DNA from: Halomonas sp. KG2
GTDB lineage: Bacteria > Pseudomonadota > Gammaproteobacteria > Pseudomonadales > Halomonadaceae
Length of the DNA: 64,000 nucleotides
Reading direction: 5' to 3'
Assembly: GCA_030440445.1 (NCBI GenBank)
Contig: CP098528.1
Coordinates: 2,232,001-2,296,000, forward strand
Part shown: piece by piece, positions 27,600 through 36,510 of the stretch
Numbering within the stretch: the stretch's first letter is position 1
Layout of the letters: each line of letters opens with the position of its first letter
Program-made: the position numbers and the translations under genes
Notes under the pieces: generated by a model
Database searches by the model: none
What the model was told of the DNA's origin: nothing
Seen by the model: the letters and a program-made list of their open reading frames with translations, nothing else

Positions 27600-30323
27600 C
27601 TATTTAGCCTTGAGCATGCGCCAGCCCACCTTCTCAGCCTCAATTAACAGATAAATCATCCCACTACTTAAAATGATGGCTAGCCAGTGCGTAATGCTTA
27701 ACCCTTCGCTACCAAAGATAAGCTGCATAACGGGTAGATAGGTAAACGCCATTTGCAGCAGCATTACCATCATAATAGCGATCCATACCGGCCGGCTGCC
27801 AAAAATGCCGGCAAACGACAGCGTGCTATTAATTAAAAAGCGGCTATTGATTAAATAAGCGGCACTGCCAGTGACCAGCATATTAACCGCCCCTGCCCGC
27901 GCTAACGCTTCGCTGCCTCCTTGGTTGAGTATCCAGGAGAACATGCCGAAGACGCCAACGAGCAGCAGCACAGACACAAAAATCACTCGCCACAATAAAA
28001 ACAGATCAAGCAGCGGTGCTTTAGGGTCTCTTGGCTGGCGCGCCATTAAGTCTTTTTCTCCGGTCTCAAACGCTAATGCCAAGCCTAGCGTAATCGCTAC
28101 CACCATATTTACCCATAGTGCCTGTAACGGCGTTACCGGTAGCACCGAGCCTGATAGCACAGCAAGCATAATCGCCAAGCCCTGAGCACCGTTGGTCGGC
28201 AGAATAAAAGTAATCGTTTTACGAATGTTATCGTAAACTTTGCGACCTTCTTCAATTGCACTGACAATGGTTGCGAAGTTATCGTCTGCCAATACCATTT
28301 CAGAAGCATCTTTCGCCGCCTCAGTCCCCTGTATACCCATAGCAACGCCGACATCAGCACGCTTTAAGGCTGGCCCATCATTAACGCCATCTCCGGTCAT
28401 GGAGCAAACCCCGCCCCGTGCCTGCATCGCTTTTACTAAGCGCAGCTTATGCTCTGGAGATGCTCGAGCAAAGACATCAATCTCTAGAATGATGTTTTCT
28501 AACGCTTGATCGGACATCGCTTCAATTTCTCGCCCGGTAAGCGCTTTTTGCGTTTGCGCAAAACCCAGTTGCTTAGCAATAGCCAGCGCTGTCGAAGCAT
28601 GATCACCGGTAATCATAACGGGGCGAATACCCGCTTGCTGGCAACGCTTAACCGCCTCGATTGCCTCTTCTCTTGGTGGGTCCAGCAAGCCAATAATTCC
28701 CAGTAAACGCAACCCGCCTTCAATATGGTGATGGTCAAGTTCATCAATAGTAGCAGCAGGTTTATCCGCAATGGCCAGGACGCGTAAACCTCGCGAAGAA
28801 AGCTCGTGAATGCGGTTTTCCCACTCATTACGATCAATAGCGACAGTGCCTTTTGTAGTAGCAACGCTATCGCACATTTCTATCAAACGATCAGGCGCTC
28901 CCTTTACGATGATACGCTGGCCATCGGCTTCTGCATGCAGAGTGGCCATATACTTAAAGTCTGACTCGAAAGGGATCGCATCTACCCGCGGAAACTGCTG
29001 GCGCACCTCTGACGTTTTTATACCTGCTTTTTCACCGGCGACCACTAACGCGCCCTCTGTCGGGTCACCATAAATCTGATACTGTCCCGCCTGCTGTTGT
29101 AGCTCAGTGTCGTTACACAAGACGCCAGCACATAAAAAATCGCTTAACGGTTGGGCACTGTCCATATCAACACATTCTGTTTCTTGTTCACCGCTGGCAC
29201 GCAGTCGATAAAAAGCCCCTTTGGGCGAGAAACCGATACCCTCAACAAGAAACTGCTCGTCACCCAGCCATAGCGCTCGAGCCGTCATTTCATTGCGCGT
29301 CAATGTGCCCGTTTTATCGGAAAAAATAGTCGAGATGGAGCCCAACGTTTCTACTGCAGGAAGCCGGCGAATAATGGCGTTACGCTTCGCCATGCTTTGC
29401 ACGCCAAGCGCGAGCCCGATGGTGACAATCGCGGGTAGACCTTCGGGAATCGCGGCCACTGCAAGACCGACAGCAGCCATAAACATATCCGCAGCGGGCT
29501 GGTCATGAAGAAGCGTACCTAACAATGCGGTAATAGCGGCGGCACCTAAAATAAAAATTGCCAGCACCCTGCCCGCACGATCAAGCTGCTGAAGCAGCGG
29601 CGTTTTAATTTTTTCCACACCACGCAGAAGTTCAGAAATTTTGCCGATTTCAGTGTAACGCCCCGTCTCAACAACCAAACCACGGGCATTGCCTTGCACC
29701 ACAATCGTACTGGCAAACGCCATACTGCTTCGCTCCGCGAGATCCACATTTGCGCCCACTGGGTGCGACTGCTTCTCCACAGGCACCGATTCCCCAGTTA
29801 AAGCCGCCTCGTCGGTGCGAAAACGCCGCGCTTCAATCAGTCGCACGTCCGCAGGTATCCGGTCTCCACTCTCCACCAGCACGATGTCCCCAGGCACTAA
29901 CGCTTCGGCAGGAATGGTAGTACGCTTCCCGTCACGTAAGACACTGGCCTGGGGAGAAAGCATATTGCGGATGCTATCAAGCGCCTGCTCAGCTTTTCCT
30001 TCCTGGATAAAACCAATCAGCGCAATCACGGCCACCACCCCCACAATGGCCGCCGCATCGATGACATGCCCAAGCAGGAAACTGGCAATGGCAGCAACCA
30101 GCAGTATAAGAATTAAAATGTTATTGAGCTGATCCAATAAACGCCGATACCAAGGACGTCCCTGCGCCTGCTGAAGACGATTCGGCCCGTAGCGTTCTAA
30201 GCGCGCTTGCGCCTCTGCGGTGGATAGGCCATCGGCAGTAGCGGCCTGCCACGCCAGCGCTTGATCTATCGAGGCACAATGCCACTCTCGAGAAGGCTTT
30301 ACTGGTGTTTGAGGGTTTTCCAT
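27600..30323 (-). CDS. P2-type cation-transporting ATPase
   Basis: A 907-residue P-type ATPase with the cation-ATPase N-terminal domain, actuator loop TGES (ALTGESVPVEK), PEGLP in the fourth helix, the phosphorylated Asp336 in DKTGTLT, the MTGDGVND hinge and about ten membrane helices. The general form is that of SERCA-like P2A pumps. By hand alignment the ion-site residues differ: SERCA Glu771 aligns with Gln in NGAQGLA, and TM6 WVNLVTDG aligns with WVNMVVAI, so Thr799 and Asp800 are replaced by non-polar residues. A Ca2+ pump is therefore doubtful; another cation is likely. GGGAG precedes the ATG. Confidence 0.9.
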   Translation of the reverse strand: MENPQTPVKPSREWHCASIDQALAWQAATADGLSTAEAQARLERYGPNRLQQAQGRPWYRRLLDQLNNILILILLVAAIASFLLGHVIDAAAIVGVVAVIALIGFIQEGKAEQALDSIRNMLSPQASVLRDGKRTTIPAEALVPGDIVLVESGDRIPADVRLIEARRFRTDEAALTGESVPVEKQSHPVGANVDLAERSSMAFASTIVVQGNARGLVVETGRYTEIGKISELLRGVEKIKTPLLQQLDRAGRVLAIFILGAAAITALLGTLLHDQPAADMFMAAVGLAVAAIPEGLPAIVTIGLALGVQSMAKRNAIIRRLPAVETLGSISTIFSDKTGTLTRNEMTARALWLGDEQFLVEGIGFSPKGAFYRLRASGEQETECVDMDSAQPLSDFLCAGVLCNDTELQQQAGQYQIYGDPTEGALVVAGEKAGIKTSEVRQQFPRVDAIPFESDFKYMATLHAEADGQRIIVKGAPDRLIEMCDSVATTKGTVAIDRNEWENRIHELSSRGLRVLAIADKPAATIDELDHHHIEGGLRLLGIIGLLDPPREEAIEAVKRCQQAGIRPVMITGDHASTALAIAKQLGFAQTQKALTGREIEAMSDQALENIILEIDVFARASPEHKLRLVKAMQARGGVCSMTGDGVNDGPALKRADVGVAMGIQGTEAAKDASEMVLADDNFATIVSAIEEGRKVYDNIRKTITFILPTNGAQGLAIMLAVLSGSVLPVTPLQALWVNMVVAITLGLALAFETGEKDLMARQPRDPKAPLLDLFLLWRVIFVSVLLLVGVFGMFSWILNQGGSEALARAGAVNMLVTGSAAYLINSRFLINSTLSFAGIFGSRPVWIAIMMVMLLQMAFTYLPVMQLIFGSEGLSITHWLAIILSSGMIYLLIEAEKVGWRMLKAK

Positions 30324-30783
30324 CCATAAGCTCCCTTGTTAACTCTATGGTCAGCTTACCGCAGCCTGCTGCACCGCAACACTACTAATATCTATAAACT
30401 AACAAGGAAATGATGCAACACAAAAAAAGCCTCACTAGCAAAACTGAACCATTTTCTGCACATTCAACTAGATATTTTGATCACATTGTTTTTTTTTGAA
30501 TTTTTTCGCCAATAAAAATGTCACTAGCTCAAACAACGGCATGATCCTAGTGAGCAAGCAACCCTATACATTATCTATACAAAACAAATGAACTTGTAGT
30601 AGAAAAACAAATCCACCTATTGCCTTAAAGGAAACATTCTGAATATTGAAATATTGAAAAAACCGTATAAAATTAAAGGCAGCTTTCCTGAAAATCACAA
30701 CTCACATAAATAAACCCCGACCTTAAAGTATATTGAAAAATTCACTATAGAATAATATACCTATACTAAAGAGGTTTATTAAC
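30324..30783. other. AT-rich intergenic region
   Basis: 460 bp with long A and T runs and no gene that I can support on either strand. It separates the divergent P-type ATPase and FNR-like regulator genes and should contain both promoters. A single TTGAT half site (30477-30481) is present but has no matching second half. The base composition falls sharply here compared with the DNA to the left. Confidence 0.5.
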
Positions 30784-31473
30784 ATGGACACACCTCATAA
30801 ATATTTACAAAATAAAGGCATTGCCGCTTCATCCTCATTTGGCGAGATAAAGTCACTTCTAGCGTTCGCTCAACCTTTATTTACACTGCGTAAAAAAACT
30901 ACATTAATCACAGATGGTGAAAAATTCAGAGGACTATATTTTGTTCATAGTGGGCTGTTAAAACAAAGCCAATTAAAAAAATCATCAGAAAATGAAATAA
31001 TTACACATTTTTTCTTCTCTGGAGATCTGATAGGGTTAGACGCACTTTGCGAAAGCCATTATTGCGGTTCTATCGTTTCGATTGAAACATGTGGTCTATC
31101 ATTAATAAAATTTCATGACATAGAAGATCTCCCAATAACAAAGGAAACCCATATCAAATTATTAAAAATTTTAAGCAAATCAATGCGTACTGAACATACT
31201 CGCTTGTGGCGTACATTAAGTCAATCATCAGACTCCAGATTGGCATATTTCTTTATTACTATGTCTCATAAGTTTAGTAAACAAGGATATTCATCTAACT
31301 CTTTCAGGCTACCCATGTCAAGACAGGAAATAGCAAATTATTTATGTATGGCATCAGAAACCGTCAGTCGCATTGTTAGTCGCTTCGAAAACGAAGGGCT
31401 ACTTGCGGCTAATGGTCACGAGTATTTTATATTAAACCCTGAAGGATTAGCTGACATAGCCGAAAAAGCATAA
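30784..31473 (+). CDS. Crp/Fnr-family regulator without Fe-S cysteines
   Basis: A 229-residue Crp/Fnr protein: N-terminal cyclic-nucleotide-binding-like beta roll (about 25-120), long dimer helix (about 125-150) and C-terminal helix-turn-helix (about 175-205). The recognition helix reads ASETVSRIVSRF; the E-x-x-S-R pattern (ETVSR) is that of FNR, predicting TTGAT-type half sites. The four FNR cysteines are not conserved: there is no cysteine in the first 90 residues, so an oxygen-labile [4Fe-4S] cluster is unlikely, and a Dnr- or FixK-like role is possible. The gene is AT-rich, unlike most of the window. Confidence 0.85.
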   Translation: MDTPHKYLQNKGIAASSSFGEIKSLLAFAQPLFTLRKKTTLITDGEKFRGLYFVHSGLLKQSQLKKSSENEIITHFFFSGDLIGLDALCESHYCGSIVSIETCGLSLIKFHDIEDLPITKETHIKLLKILSKSMRTEHTRLWRTLSQSSDSRLAYFFITMSHKFSKQGYSSNSFRLPMSRQEIANYLCMASETVSRIVSRFENEGLLAANGHEYFILNPEGLADIAEKA

Positions 31474-31510
31474 GCAACTAACATGTCAAAGTATATAAAA
31501 AAGACCAAAA

Positions 31511-32512
31511 TTAAGCTGAGTATTTGAGCGCAGTTGACTCAATTCTATCACGCCCACTACGCTTAGCTTTAAGAAGCAAATGATCAGCACGATGAATCAG
31601 TTCTTCGATACAAACATCATCGCGCTCTAGCTTTGCGATACCAATACTTATAGTAAGTTTAACGTTACTTAAAGCCTCTCTCAATCGTTCAGCTATTAAC
31701 ATAGCACCAGAAATATCTGTCTCTGGCAATACAATTATAAATTCGTCGCCACCATATCGACCAACATGGTCACAATCCCGTACTGTTTCAAGGAGAGTTT
31801 TTGCGACTTTTTTAAGTGCTTCGTCCCCTACTGGGTGGCCCTGATTATCATTAATTGCTTTGAAATTATCAAGATCGAGCATCATAAGGCATAGAGATAG
31901 TCCATAACGGCAAACGCGCTTAAACTCAGCGTTAGCCAGCTCTAAAAGATAACGGCGATTATATGTACCAGTGAGAAAATCATGGTTGGCTAGATAAAAC
32001 AGCTCCTCATTGGTAGCCATTAACTTGGCAGTCCGCTGTTTGACTTTCTTCTCCACTTCATTTTCAATATATTTATTTAGCTCATTTACTGTATTCTTCA
32101 GATTTTTTTCGTAGATAAATCCAACCAAATGTAACAAGCCCCCCTGAGCATCAAAAACTGGCAATAAAATTAGCTGACTTCCCCCCTCCAGGTTTTTCTC
32201 ATAAATATTTCCACCCGGTGACTTATAATGTATCGATGTACACTCCTCTATACATTGCTTACAGCTTGCTACTATTTTTTGACTAAGGGATTTTGAAAAC
32301 AACTGGTCAAAGTACTTATCTTCACATTCAAATCCACAACTTAAATTATCGCTTCTATATGGATCAATTGTTATAAAAACAAATCTATTCTCTTCTACAA
32401 TCTGTACAAAAAACGCCTGCACAGGGATAAAGTCAAAAACACCTCCCATCATTAAAAAAGAATCACTGCTAAGTCTATTTATATTTATTAGTGCACTCAA
32501 AAAAGAAAACAC
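31511..32512 (-). CDS. PAS-like domain diguanylate cyclase
   Basis: A 333-residue GGDEF protein. The start is GTG at 32512, directed by a near-perfect ribosome site GAGGAGGT 7 nt before. Residues about 20-135 look like a PAS-type sensor fold, then a coiled linker (about 140-170), then the cyclase domain with GGDEF intact at 254-258 and an RxxD inhibitory site (RDCD) exactly five residues before it, so it should make c-di-GMP with product inhibition. No EAL domain. It is convergent with the FNR-like gene and lies downstream of the broken ferritin-like gene on the same strand, in the AT-rich block. Confidence 0.9.
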   Translation of the reverse strand: MFSFLSALININRLSSDSFLMMGGVFDFIPVQAFFVQIVEENRFVFITIDPYRSDNLSCGFECEDKYFDQLFSKSLSQKIVASCKQCIEECTSIHYKSPGGNIYEKNLEGGSQLILLPVFDAQGGLLHLVGFIYEKNLKNTVNELNKYIENEVEKKVKQRTAKLMATNEELFYLANHDFLTGTYNRRYLLELANAEFKRVCRYGLSLCLMMLDLDNFKAINDNQGHPVGDEALKKVAKTLLETVRDCDHVGRYGGDEFIIVLPETDISGAMLIAERLREALSNVKLTISIGIAKLERDDVCIEELIHRADHLLLKAKRSGRDRIESTALKYSA

Positions 32513-32552
32513 GGTCTTACCTCCTCATAAATAAAAAGATAAACTCATGCAC

Positions 32553-33067
32553 TTATACTTCATTTAATTTGGTGACACCCAGGTCAAACGATCTAGATTT
32601 CCAAAACTCTCTACATTCTTTAATCACCTTAAACTCGTTATTTTTCTGGCTCACACAATTCCACAATACTTTATGCAGTTCAGGGGTAGCATTTGTTTCC
32701 AATAAGTAGTTAAAAAAACATAAGCCTCGCTAGCAGCCTCTTCAGCGTACTAAAGTAAATGCTGCCCCATACATTTATCTATGACAAAGAAATGTTGACT
32801 GTTATTTCTATAAAAGCTTGGTAGCTTCCAAGAGGGAGTATCACTAACACAAGCACCTAGCCCTAGCTGCGTGGCAGCCTCATGCAGCTTGCTAAGACGG
32901 TGTACACACTCTAATCCAATTGAGCTCATTAAACGGCTAATAGAAAGGTCAACAGGAAGAAAGCTAAGTGACAACCATCTATATCGATTAAGTTCTATTA
33001 ATTCATGTGAATGCGCTAAATCGAGCTGCTCGTATGGTAGTAAATTAGGAAATACTATCTTTTCCAT
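32553..33067 (-). pseudogene. Broken ferritin-like gene (in-frame TAG plus frameshift)
   Basis: The intact first part (33067 to 32750, 105 codons) has a helix with Glu22/Glu25 and a second helix with ECVH (Glu53, His56), the E...ExxH pattern of ferritin-like folds. It stops at TAG (32750-32752). Reading on in the same frame gives YAEEAASEAYVF, after which a run of seven T (complement of 32712-32718) must be read as eight to continue as NYLLETNATPELHKVL and a further 40 residues to a TAA at 32553. The whole, about 171 residues, reads as one helical protein. Two lesions suggest a decaying gene. The ferritin-like assignment is tentative. Confidence 0.6.
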
Positions 33068-33456
33068 GTGCTTGTTTCTCTCTGTGCGCTAAGTGCATAT
33101 AGAACCATGAATAACGCTATCTTAGTTCGAAACAAATTTTATTTTCCATGACATTTGTCAACTTTATTAAAAAATATGAATTCAGGAGATCAATAACAAC
33201 ACGAATCATATTTTAGCACTAGCTTTCACTCATCAAAATTAAGTATTTATAATTATTTAAATAAACAATATCTAATGAAAACCAAAAACACCAATTTATT
33301 CATCAACAAAAACATGCATTTAAAATATAGCATCAGATCATTACTCTGTTGCAGTCAATACAAAATATGACCAGCGTCAAATGAATCGCGATTAGTAACA
33401 AACTCCATGCCAAGCACGGCTATGCTATTTCAAACGGCACATGAGGAACCAATACA
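33068..33456. other. AT-rich divergent region
   Basis: About 390 bp between the broken ferritin-like gene and the phasin-like gene. Very rich in A and T with long A-tracts, which could be bound by the MvaT/H-NS protein encoded at 44450-44824; I see no gene or clear operator. Confidence 0.45.
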
Positions 33457-33816
33457 ATGACAACGTTACTGTTTCCCAACCTGACAACAAAGTCCATCAA
33501 CAGCGAGACTATGCTGGTGCTTTGGTATCAGCCTTGGATGGAAACCACGCATTCGGCCGCCAAGCTACAACGAATCTGGCTAGAAGCAGCCAGTGAAGCA
33601 CTTCGCCATGAACTGGAGTTTATTTCAGCGGTGGCTCCGATCTACAGCAAGCTAACCTACTGCATGCTCGGTTTTGAAGGGCCTCAAACCCTCTCGTCAA
33701 TGGCAGTTTGCTACCACAACACTGCAGAAGAGATGGCAGAAGCAACGTTTAACCGCATACGCAAGGTATCTGAACTCAGCGAAGACTTACGTGAGCAGAT
33801 ATGGAGTGAGCTCTGA
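33457..33816 (+). CDS. Small helical protein, possibly phasin-like
   Basis: A 119-residue soluble, almost fully helical protein. The middle (IWLEAASEALRHELEFI) and the tail (ATFNRIRKVSELSEDLREQIWSEL) have the amphipathic repeats seen in phasins, the coat proteins of polyhydroxyalkanoate granules, which would fit the 3-hydroxybutyrate genes elsewhere in this window. The match is weak and by eye. Its N-terminus has FPNL at residues 6-9, as does the divergent broken gene. ATG at 33457 with GAGGAA upstream. The VIT transporter gene follows 78 bp later. Confidence 0.5.
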   Translation: MTTLLFPNLTTKSINSETMLVLWYQPWMETTHSAAKLQRIWLEAASEALRHELEFISAVAPIYSKLTYCMLGFEGPQTLSSMAVCYHNTAEEMAEATFNRIRKVSELSEDLREQIWSEL

Positions 33817-33894
33817 GTCATGGCTAAGCTAACTTGAAGGCGGTGAGCAATTATTCAATGCTGCTTTTAGCCTGGAGAAGTATGAGGCCTCTAT

Positions 33895-34647
33895 ATGCCA
33901 ACCCCAAACCGTGAAAGCCTTCTCAATGACCATCACCCTGATGCAGTGCGTAAACGGCTAGCGACTCCAGTGAAAGCATCAACGCTACCCGATGCTGTGC
34001 TCGGCGCTATCGATGGTTGCGTGACGACTTTTGCGGTCGTATCAGGAGCATTTGGAGCAGGTTTTTCACCCCAGGTGGCGCTTGTACTCGGGTTCGCCAA
34101 CTTACTCGCTGACGGCTTCAGCATGGCAGTCAGCAATTACGAAGCTGGGCAGGCACAGCTTGCTCAGATCGCCAGTACTGAGCGTATCGAACGGCAACAT
34201 ATCGACCTGGTGCCTGAGGGCGAACGCGAAGAGATTCGCCAACTTTTTCACGCCAAAGGTTTCGAAGGAGAACTACTTGAACAAGTAGTGGAAACGCTAT
34301 GTCGTGAACCAGATAGATGGGTGGCTACCATGTTACAAGAAGAGCATGGGCTTTCATCTGCTGGCCTTAACCCTCTTCGGGCAGCGTTAGTTACCTTTAG
34401 TGCTTTTTTGCTCGTGGGCGCTCTACCGTTACTTCCGTATACAATACCTAGCATAGCAACCACGACGCAGTTTCTAGCTAGTCTAGGGCTAGCTTGCGGC
34501 ATATTCCTTGCTATTGGCATGCTCAAGAGCGCCGTCTACGGCCTACCGGCTTGGCGCTCAGGCCTGCGTACTCTTACCATGGGTTCCGCCGCGGCCGGGC
34601 TCGCTTTTGCGACAGGCTATCTCGCACAGAGTCTATTAGCAGGCTAG
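33895..34647 (+). CDS. VIT1/CCC1-family iron/manganese transporter
   Basis: A 250-residue membrane protein of the vacuolar iron transporter family. The first helix pair carries the signature DAVLGAIDGCVTTFAVVSGAFGAG (split: residues about 32-45 and 46-56) and GFANLLADGFSMAVSNY with the conserved Asp and Met of the transport path (about 77-94). A cytoplasmic Glu-rich segment (EGEREEIRQLFHAKGFEG, about 120-137) corresponds to the metal-binding domain between helices 2 and 3. Three more helices follow. It likely removes Fe2+ or Mn2+ from the cytosol. Same strand as the phasin-like gene. Confidence 0.85.
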   Translation: MPTPNRESLLNDHHPDAVRKRLATPVKASTLPDAVLGAIDGCVTTFAVVSGAFGAGFSPQVALVLGFANLLADGFSMAVSNYEAGQAQLAQIASTERIERQHIDLVPEGEREEIRQLFHAKGFEGELLEQVVETLCREPDRWVATMLQEEHGLSSAGLNPLRAALVTFSAFLLVGALPLLPYTIPSIATTTQFLASLGLACGIFLAIGMLKSAVYGLPAWRSGLRTLTMGSAAAGLAFATGYLAQSLLAG

Positions 34648-34742
34648 ACCTATGAGACCTGCTTGGTTAGACAATCCATAGTGTGTCAGAAAGCTTCACA
34701 ACTTATGCTAATGATTGCTAATCCAGAATTAAGCTTAAAACC

Positions 34743-34780
34743 AAAAAACGGCCACCGCTGTAATAGCTAGTGACCGTTTT
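34743..34780 (-). terminator. Terminator of tRNA-Pro (GGG)
   Basis: Stem AAAACGG...CCGTTTT with further pairing CAC/GTG after one mismatch, loop of about 13 nt, and six T residues on the minus strand just past the tRNA 3' end. The T run on the plus side may also serve the VIT gene. Confidence 0.75.
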
Positions 34781-34787
34781 ATGTGTT

Positions 34788-34864
34788 TGGTCGGAGTGAC
34801 AGGATTCGAACCTGCGACCTTTGCAACCCCATTGCAACGCGCTACCAAGCTGCGCCACACTCCG
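34788..34864 (-). tRNA. tRNA-Pro (GGG)
   Basis: 77-nt cloverleaf on the minus strand with encoded CCA (complement of 34788-34790). The anticodon loop ATGGGGT gives GGG, reading CCC/CCU. It is a single tRNA gene at the right border of the accessory-looking block; no attachment-site repeat of its 3' end was found in the window. Confidence 0.95.
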
Positions 34865-34990
34865 ATATCTTGGATTGGCAGCGAATGTTAACCAACATCG
34901 TTTGCCTCAAGACGGTGCGTATACTAGCGCTTTCTTAACCAAATGAAAAGCTCTTTTTGCGCTTTCTTTTCAATTGCTTGCCGCTTGCAC

Positions 34991-35800
34991 TTAATCGATA
35001 CTCTTAAGTAGCGATGCCATGGCATCATATACCTTGGGTGTTGTGACGAGCAGTTGCTCTGGGTAGAGATCAGCTGGCACGCCGTCAGGCACCTCAGTTA
35101 AGTGCCCTACTTGCGCGCCTGCTTCGCGAGCAATGACCCAACCCGCGACAAAGTCCCATGGTGAAACGCTTTCGTAATACGCGTCTAAGCGGCCGCAGGC
35201 GACATCACAGAGGTCAATCGCAGCAGCGCCATTGCGGCGAACATCCTGGCAGTTCACTAACACAGCTTCCAAACGTGGTAGAAGCTGTTTACGAGCCTGT
35301 TTATCGTAGGGAAAACCGGTAGCCACCAGGGTACTTTCAAGCGTCTCAGCGTCACTCGGCTTGATTGGTTGCTGATTGCAGTACGCACCTAATCCTTGCG
35401 CGGCACTGAAGGTATCACCCAAGAAAGGGGCATGAACGACGCCTACTTTACCGATGCCGTTCTCTATCCAGCCAATCGACACCGCCACATGGCGCAGGCC
35501 TTGGGCAAAGTTGACGGTACCATCGATAGGATCTACCACCCACAGCTGCTCGGCGGGGGTATGCAGCGCGCGCTCAGGGCTTAGTTCTTCACTCAGCCTC
35601 GCTTCACCAGGAAAATGCTCCTCCAGGCGCTGGCTAATTAGCGTATCAACTGCCACATCAACATCGGTCACCAGCTCAATGCCGGCTTTTAAACGTTGAC
35701 TGAAGTCTTGCTGTTCACGGGCGCGGCGAATCATATCGCCTGCCTCCTCCGCAATACGCACTGCTAGCGCCAGCCGCTCTTCTAGGGTGTAGGCCGTCAT
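34991..35800 (-). CDS. Inositol monophosphatase-family phosphatase (SuhB-like)
   Basis: A 269-residue Mg2+-dependent sugar phosphatase. Metal-binding motifs: the SEEL glutamate (about 70), DPIDGTVNF (about 90-98) and WDFVAG with the last metal-binding Asp (about 218). The family includes SuhB, which in enterics also binds NusA, and phosphatases of other sugars; the sequence does not decide. AAGGAG precedes the ATG. It ends about 125 bp from tRNA-Pro on the same strand. Confidence 0.87.
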   Translation of the reverse strand: MTAYTLEERLALAVRIAEEAGDMIRRAREQQDFSQRLKAGIELVTDVDVAVDTLISQRLEEHFPGEARLSEELSPERALHTPAEQLWVVDPIDGTVNFAQGLRHVAVSIGWIENGIGKVGVVHAPFLGDTFSAAQGLGAYCNQQPIKPSDAETLESTLVATGFPYDKQARKQLLPRLEAVLVNCQDVRRNGAAAIDLCDVACGRLDAYYESVSPWDFVAGWVIAREAGAQVGHLTEVPDGVPADLYPEQLLVTTPKVYDAMASLLKSID

Positions 35801-35893
35801 TAACGCTCCTTACTTGGTAGTTTCACATTGCCTGAATAAGCCCAGCTTAAGCGGTGACGCATGGCATTACCATGGCGCTATGCGAAACAACCT

Positions 35894-36349
35894 TTAACGA
35901 AGCGCATCAACCAGCACATCGACAACGATACGGGTAGCCGCCTCGATGAGGACGACATCGGCCCCTACGCGCTCCCATTCGTAGCCGGGGTAATGGGGAA
36001 GTTGAGATGCCAACGGGCCATCAAAGCGTTTTGCAATTCCCGGAGGAAGGGGTTTACCGCGTTCCAAGTTGCGCTGAATACCCGGCGGCAATGGCTGGGC
36101 ACGTGGCGCATCGTATTGGCGCAAGAGACGAAGCAGTTCACGTTCGTTAATACGAGGAAGATCTACAACGCGTTCGTCGCGATGGCGACGCTCATGTCGG
36201 CCTATATCCTGCCCGCCACGCTGGCGCTCGGAATGTGGGCTGTTGTCTCTAGCACCATGGGCGGGTGCGTGTGCTGGCTGTGCGACTGCCGCCACTTGCC
36301 ACAACAGGGTGCAAACTAACAGGCAAGCGCTAAGAGGAATTGATTTCAT
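35894..36349 (-). CDS. CigR-like exported protein
   Basis: A 151-residue protein from the ATG at 36349 (AGGAG 8 nt before). A signal peptide (about 1-23, ending AVA-QP) is followed by a His/Arg-rich polar region and two near-identical motifs LPPGIQRNLERGKPLPPGIAKR (given here as two PPGI units at about 92 and 107), then GYEWERVGADVVLIEAATRIVVDVL. This layout is that of CigR-type 'anti-virulence regulator' proteins; a RcnB-like periplasmic role is an alternative. A biochemical function is not known for the free-living homologues. Confidence 0.6.
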   Translation of the reverse strand: MKSIPLSACLLVCTLLWQVAAVAQPAHAPAHGARDNSPHSERQRGGQDIGRHERRHRDERVVDLPRINERELLRLLRQYDAPRAQPLPPGIQRNLERGKPLPPGIAKRFDGPLASQLPHYPGYEWERVGADVVLIEAATRIVVDVLVDALR

Positions 36350-36454
36350 TATCGGCTCCTTATGACCAGGAGCGTTGAGTATAGAGAGCAAATGCGCAGG
36401 CAGTGTGAAGATTGAGCAATATTAAAATACGGGCAAAAACCTGCAGATACAAAA

Positions 36455-36490
36455 AACCATTAGCTGGTACAACAACCAAAGCTAATGGTT
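36455..36490 (-). terminator. Rho-independent terminator of pilA
   Basis: An 11-bp perfect stem AACCATTAGCT (36455-36465 with 36480-36490), 14-nt loop and six T residues on the minus strand, 20 bp past the pilA stop. Confidence 0.88.
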
Positions 36491-36510
36491 AGATTTAAGG
36501 GTGCTGTACA

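Noticed and set aside
30470..30490. FNR box upstream of the FNR-like gene
   Set aside because: Only one TTGAT half is present; the other half does not match ATCAA.
32271..32335. Cysteine cluster in the sensor part of the diguanylate cyclase as a metal site
   Set aside because: The SCKQCIEEC stretch fits the usual PAS-fold pattern of such proteins (R/K-x-C-x3-G) better than a metal site.
34788..34864. tRNA-Pro as an integration site of a genomic island
   Set aside because: No repeat of the tRNA 3' end and no integrase gene were seen in the window.
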